From Hepatocystis sp. ex Piliocolobus tephrosceles (lineage: Eukaryota; Apicomplexa; Aconoidasida; Haemosporida; Plasmodiidae), in the NCBI GenBank assembly GCA_902459845.2, contig CABPSV020000310.1, positions 7,061-17,321 of the forward strand: a stretch of 10,261 nucleotides of DNA, in the 5' to 3' direction. The translations under genes and the position numbers were made by a program. Positions 9,101 through 10,261 of the stretch are shown here, one piece after another. The first letter of the stretch is position 1. Each line of letters opens with the position of its first letter. The notes under the pieces were generated by a model. The model saw only the letters and a program-made list of their open reading frames with translations, made no database searches and had not been told where the DNA came from.

Positions 9101-9557
9101 TTATATGGCCCTGATAAATTATGTAACATCTTTGAGTTTTTGTATCACTCGGACATATTTGAGTTTAACTACTTTAAAGAGTAAGCAAAAGATAGTACCA
9201 TGTTTATGCTTTACATCCCAGTGTTTTTTATTTATCAATTTTTTACCTATTTTTATCTATTTTATCTATTTTATCTATTTTATCTATTTTATCTATTTTA
9301 TCTATTTTATCTATTTTATCTATTTTATCTATTTTATCTATTTTATCTATTTTATCTATTTTATCTATTTTATCTATTTTATCTATTTTATATATTTTAT
9401 CTATTTTATATATTTTATCTATTTTATCTATTTTATATATATATATTTTTTTTTTTTTTTTTTTTTTTACAGATGGATCGATAAAAACAAACCTGATGAA
9501 TACCTCACAAACAATAAACGTCTACAAGCCTTTGCTGAATGGCTCTCAGATGAATAA
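6113..9557 (+). CDS. EIF2B5: Translation initiation factor eIF2B subunit epsilon, two exons (join 6113-9180, 9473-9557)
   Basis: Catalytic subunit of eIF2B, the cytosolic exchange factor that swaps GDP for GTP on eIF2 and is inhibited by phosphorylated eIF2 alpha. The spliced product is 1050 residues; the human protein is about 720, and the excess is low-complexity insertions. The nucleotidyltransferase-like domain spans about 17-425, with LPLNGVCLIDY (43-53) and TLGDVLRD (107-114). It is interrupted at about 205-310 by an Asn/Ser-rich insertion, and continues with ITPQVFKLFEQNFDYQ. This contains the NFD motif (346-348) known to be needed for exchange. A left-handed beta-helix with hexapeptide Ile/Val repeats covers about 433-535. 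A long linker (about 550-860) holds two repeat arrays. The C-terminal W2/HEAT domain covers about 865-1050, with its acidic-aromatic boxes at FLYHSDIFEFNYFKEW and AFAEWLSDE (W1024, W1046). The start at 6113 follows an in-frame stop at 6095. Exon 2 supplies only the last 27 residues plus a split Glu codon. Confidence 0.95.
6800..6925 (+). repeat. 21 bp coding repeat (SSDRITA) inside the nucleotidyltransferase-like domain of eIF2B epsilon
   Basis: Four copies encode SSDRIT followed by A, S, A or G (residues 237-264). They are flanked by a degenerate copy NSDYTTA before and SSDNFIN after. The array sits in a species-specific insertion between the front half of the domain and the strand leading to ITPQVF, so it probably forms a surface loop. 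Confidence 0.93.
7793..8272 (+). repeat. 24 bp coding minisatellite (NDTTVEPT-type), 19 copies plus a decayed one, in eIF2B epsilon
   Basis: Nineteen perfect-phase 8-residue units (residues 561-712) are followed by a degenerate unit NNITTDST (713-720). Variation is limited: N or D at position 2, V or A at 4-5, P or L at 7, T or I at 8. Early units mostly read NNTTVEPT or NDTTVEPT. Units 13-18 alternate NDTTVEPI with NDTAAEPI or NDTAAEPT, a 48 bp higher-order period. The unit uses ACC, CCC and GCC codons, giving a GC content well above the rest of the gene. It lies in the linker between beta-helix and W2 domain. NxT sequons are abundant, but the protein is cytosolic. Confidence 0.97.
8570..8629 (+). 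repeat. 15 bp coding repeat (DLDGS/KLDGS) in eIF2B epsilon
   Basis: Four pentapeptide copies, DLDGS twice and then KLDGS twice, at residues 820-839, in the acidic Ser/Asp-rich linker just before the W2 domain. Confidence 0.93.
9181..9472 (+). other. Intron of eIF2B epsilon, splitting the W2 domain
   Basis: A 292 bp phase-2 intron with donor GTAAGC and acceptor TTTTACAG after a 22-base T tract. Splicing joins GA to A and restores FKEWIDKNKP, the end of the first acidic-aromatic box. Without splicing the frame reads GAG TAA and the protein stops at 1023, losing W1024 and the whole second box. Most of the intron is a 9 bp minisatellite. Confidence 0.92.
9251..9439. repeat. 9 bp intronic minisatellite (TTTTATCTA)
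   Basis: Twenty tandem units from 9251 to 9430, of which eighteen are TTTTATCTA and two are TTTTATATA, are followed by one more TATA-type unit that blends into a TA run. The nine-base period keeps frames open and produces long Phe-Ile-Tyr translations that are not real coding sequence. Confidence 0.95.
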
Positions 9558-9989
9558 TCAAATTTAGCAATAAAAAAAAAAAATAAATAAAATAAAAAAA
9601 AAAAAAAAAAAGTAGAAAAAAATAAAAAAAAATAAAATAAGAATAGTTATTAACGTGTTTATAACAACGCTTAGTACTAGCTTGGATACACACACACTTA
9701 AGTTCATACATTTCTTTATTTTATTTTTTTTTTTTATGTTGGCATAATTTATTTTAATATACATATATATGTATGATAAACACTATTCAGACCATACTTT
9801 TTTTTTTTTTTATTGTACTTTTAAATGTTTTTATGAATAACATATCTCTTTGTATGTTTGTTATTATGCAGGTTTATCAACAAGTACATATATGTACATA
9901 TATTAATTTAGTTTATCGTGAATTTTGTACTATTATATGAATTGTCCATTTTTGTAATTAAAAAAAAATATAATATATATAAATGTGTA

Positions 9990-10037
<48 letters not shown>

Positions 10038-10157
10038 TTTTTTCTTTTATATAAAGATACATATACAGGTGTAACTTTAACTCTGTTCCCACAATTGCGT
10101 TTGTTATATATATATTTTTCATAAAACATGAAAAATTGTTGCAAATACGCAAAAAAG

Positions 10158-10199
<42 letters not shown>

Positions 10200-10261
10200 G
10201 TACAAATAAATTTAAATTGATAGTTTCTTATTATTTATAAAAAGTAGTATTTAACTGTTTT
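9558..10261. other. 3' flank of eIF2B epsilon, no gene seen
   Basis: About 700 bp of AT-rich sequence: an A-rich run right after the stop (about 9571-9612), a T run near 9799, a (TA)n tract at 9994-10032 and an A run of roughly 40 bases ending near 10196. It should contain the 3' UTR and polyadenylation region. Open frames on both strands cross the (TA)n tract and look spurious. Confidence 0.75.

Noticed and set aside
9105..9557. Frame with long Phe-Ile-Tyr repeat ending in the eIF2B epsilon C-terminus
   Set aside because: The FIY part is the intronic 9 bp repeat. Only the final 85 bases are real coding sequence, as exon 2.
9908..10152. Small frames on both strands at the right end
   Set aside because: They run through the (TA)n tract, appear on both strands at once, and have no coding character.

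Overview
The window looks like nuclear DNA of a Plasmodium species. It is extremely AT-rich, with long A/T homopolymers and (TA)n tracts between genes. Proteins are swollen by Asn/Lys/Asp/Ser low-complexity runs and short tandem repeats, and the short introns have GTAAG donors and T-rich acceptor tracts. I cannot fix the species from sequence alone.

Layout. (1) Positions 1-1640, minus strand: the N-terminal 546 residues of a GPI ethanolamine phosphate transferase 3 (PIG-O/Gpi13 family) that continues beyond the left edge. It has a signal-anchor and the full two-metal catalytic core, and runs into a KKNGSSDS repeat at the edge. (2) 1641-3463: a divergent intergenic region with two minisatellites (an ACCAG-type 12-13 bp array and a 17 bp array), a C10A16 tract and a repeated AAAGTGCATGT word. 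(3) 3464-4178, plus strand: a small two-exon gene for a 139-residue protein with one membrane segment and a CX10C-x12-CX9C cysteine pattern. I do not recognise it, but it resembles mitochondrial intermembrane-space CHCH proteins. (4) 4179-6112: 1.9 kb of intergenic DNA without a credible gene. (5) 6113-9557, plus strand: a two-exon gene for the epsilon (catalytic) subunit of eIF2B, 1050 residues. It has the nucleotidyltransferase-like, left-handed beta-helix and W2 domains, with three separate repeat insertions. (6) 9558-10261: 3' flank of low-complexity sequence.

The three genes have unrelated jobs: GPI-anchor synthesis in the ER, probable mitochondrial membrane function, and translation initiation. 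There is no operon-like link. The first two are divergent and the last two are tandem. Both introns are phase 2 and split a Glu codon GA|A. Both donors read GA|GTAAG, so retention of either intron gives an immediate in-frame TAA. No mobile element, CRISPR array, tRNA or rRNA gene was seen. The most interesting items are the CHCH-like small protein, the recently expanded and internally homogenised 8-residue repeat array in eIF2B epsilon, and the last intron that cuts the W2 domain and carries a 20-copy 9 bp minisatellite.
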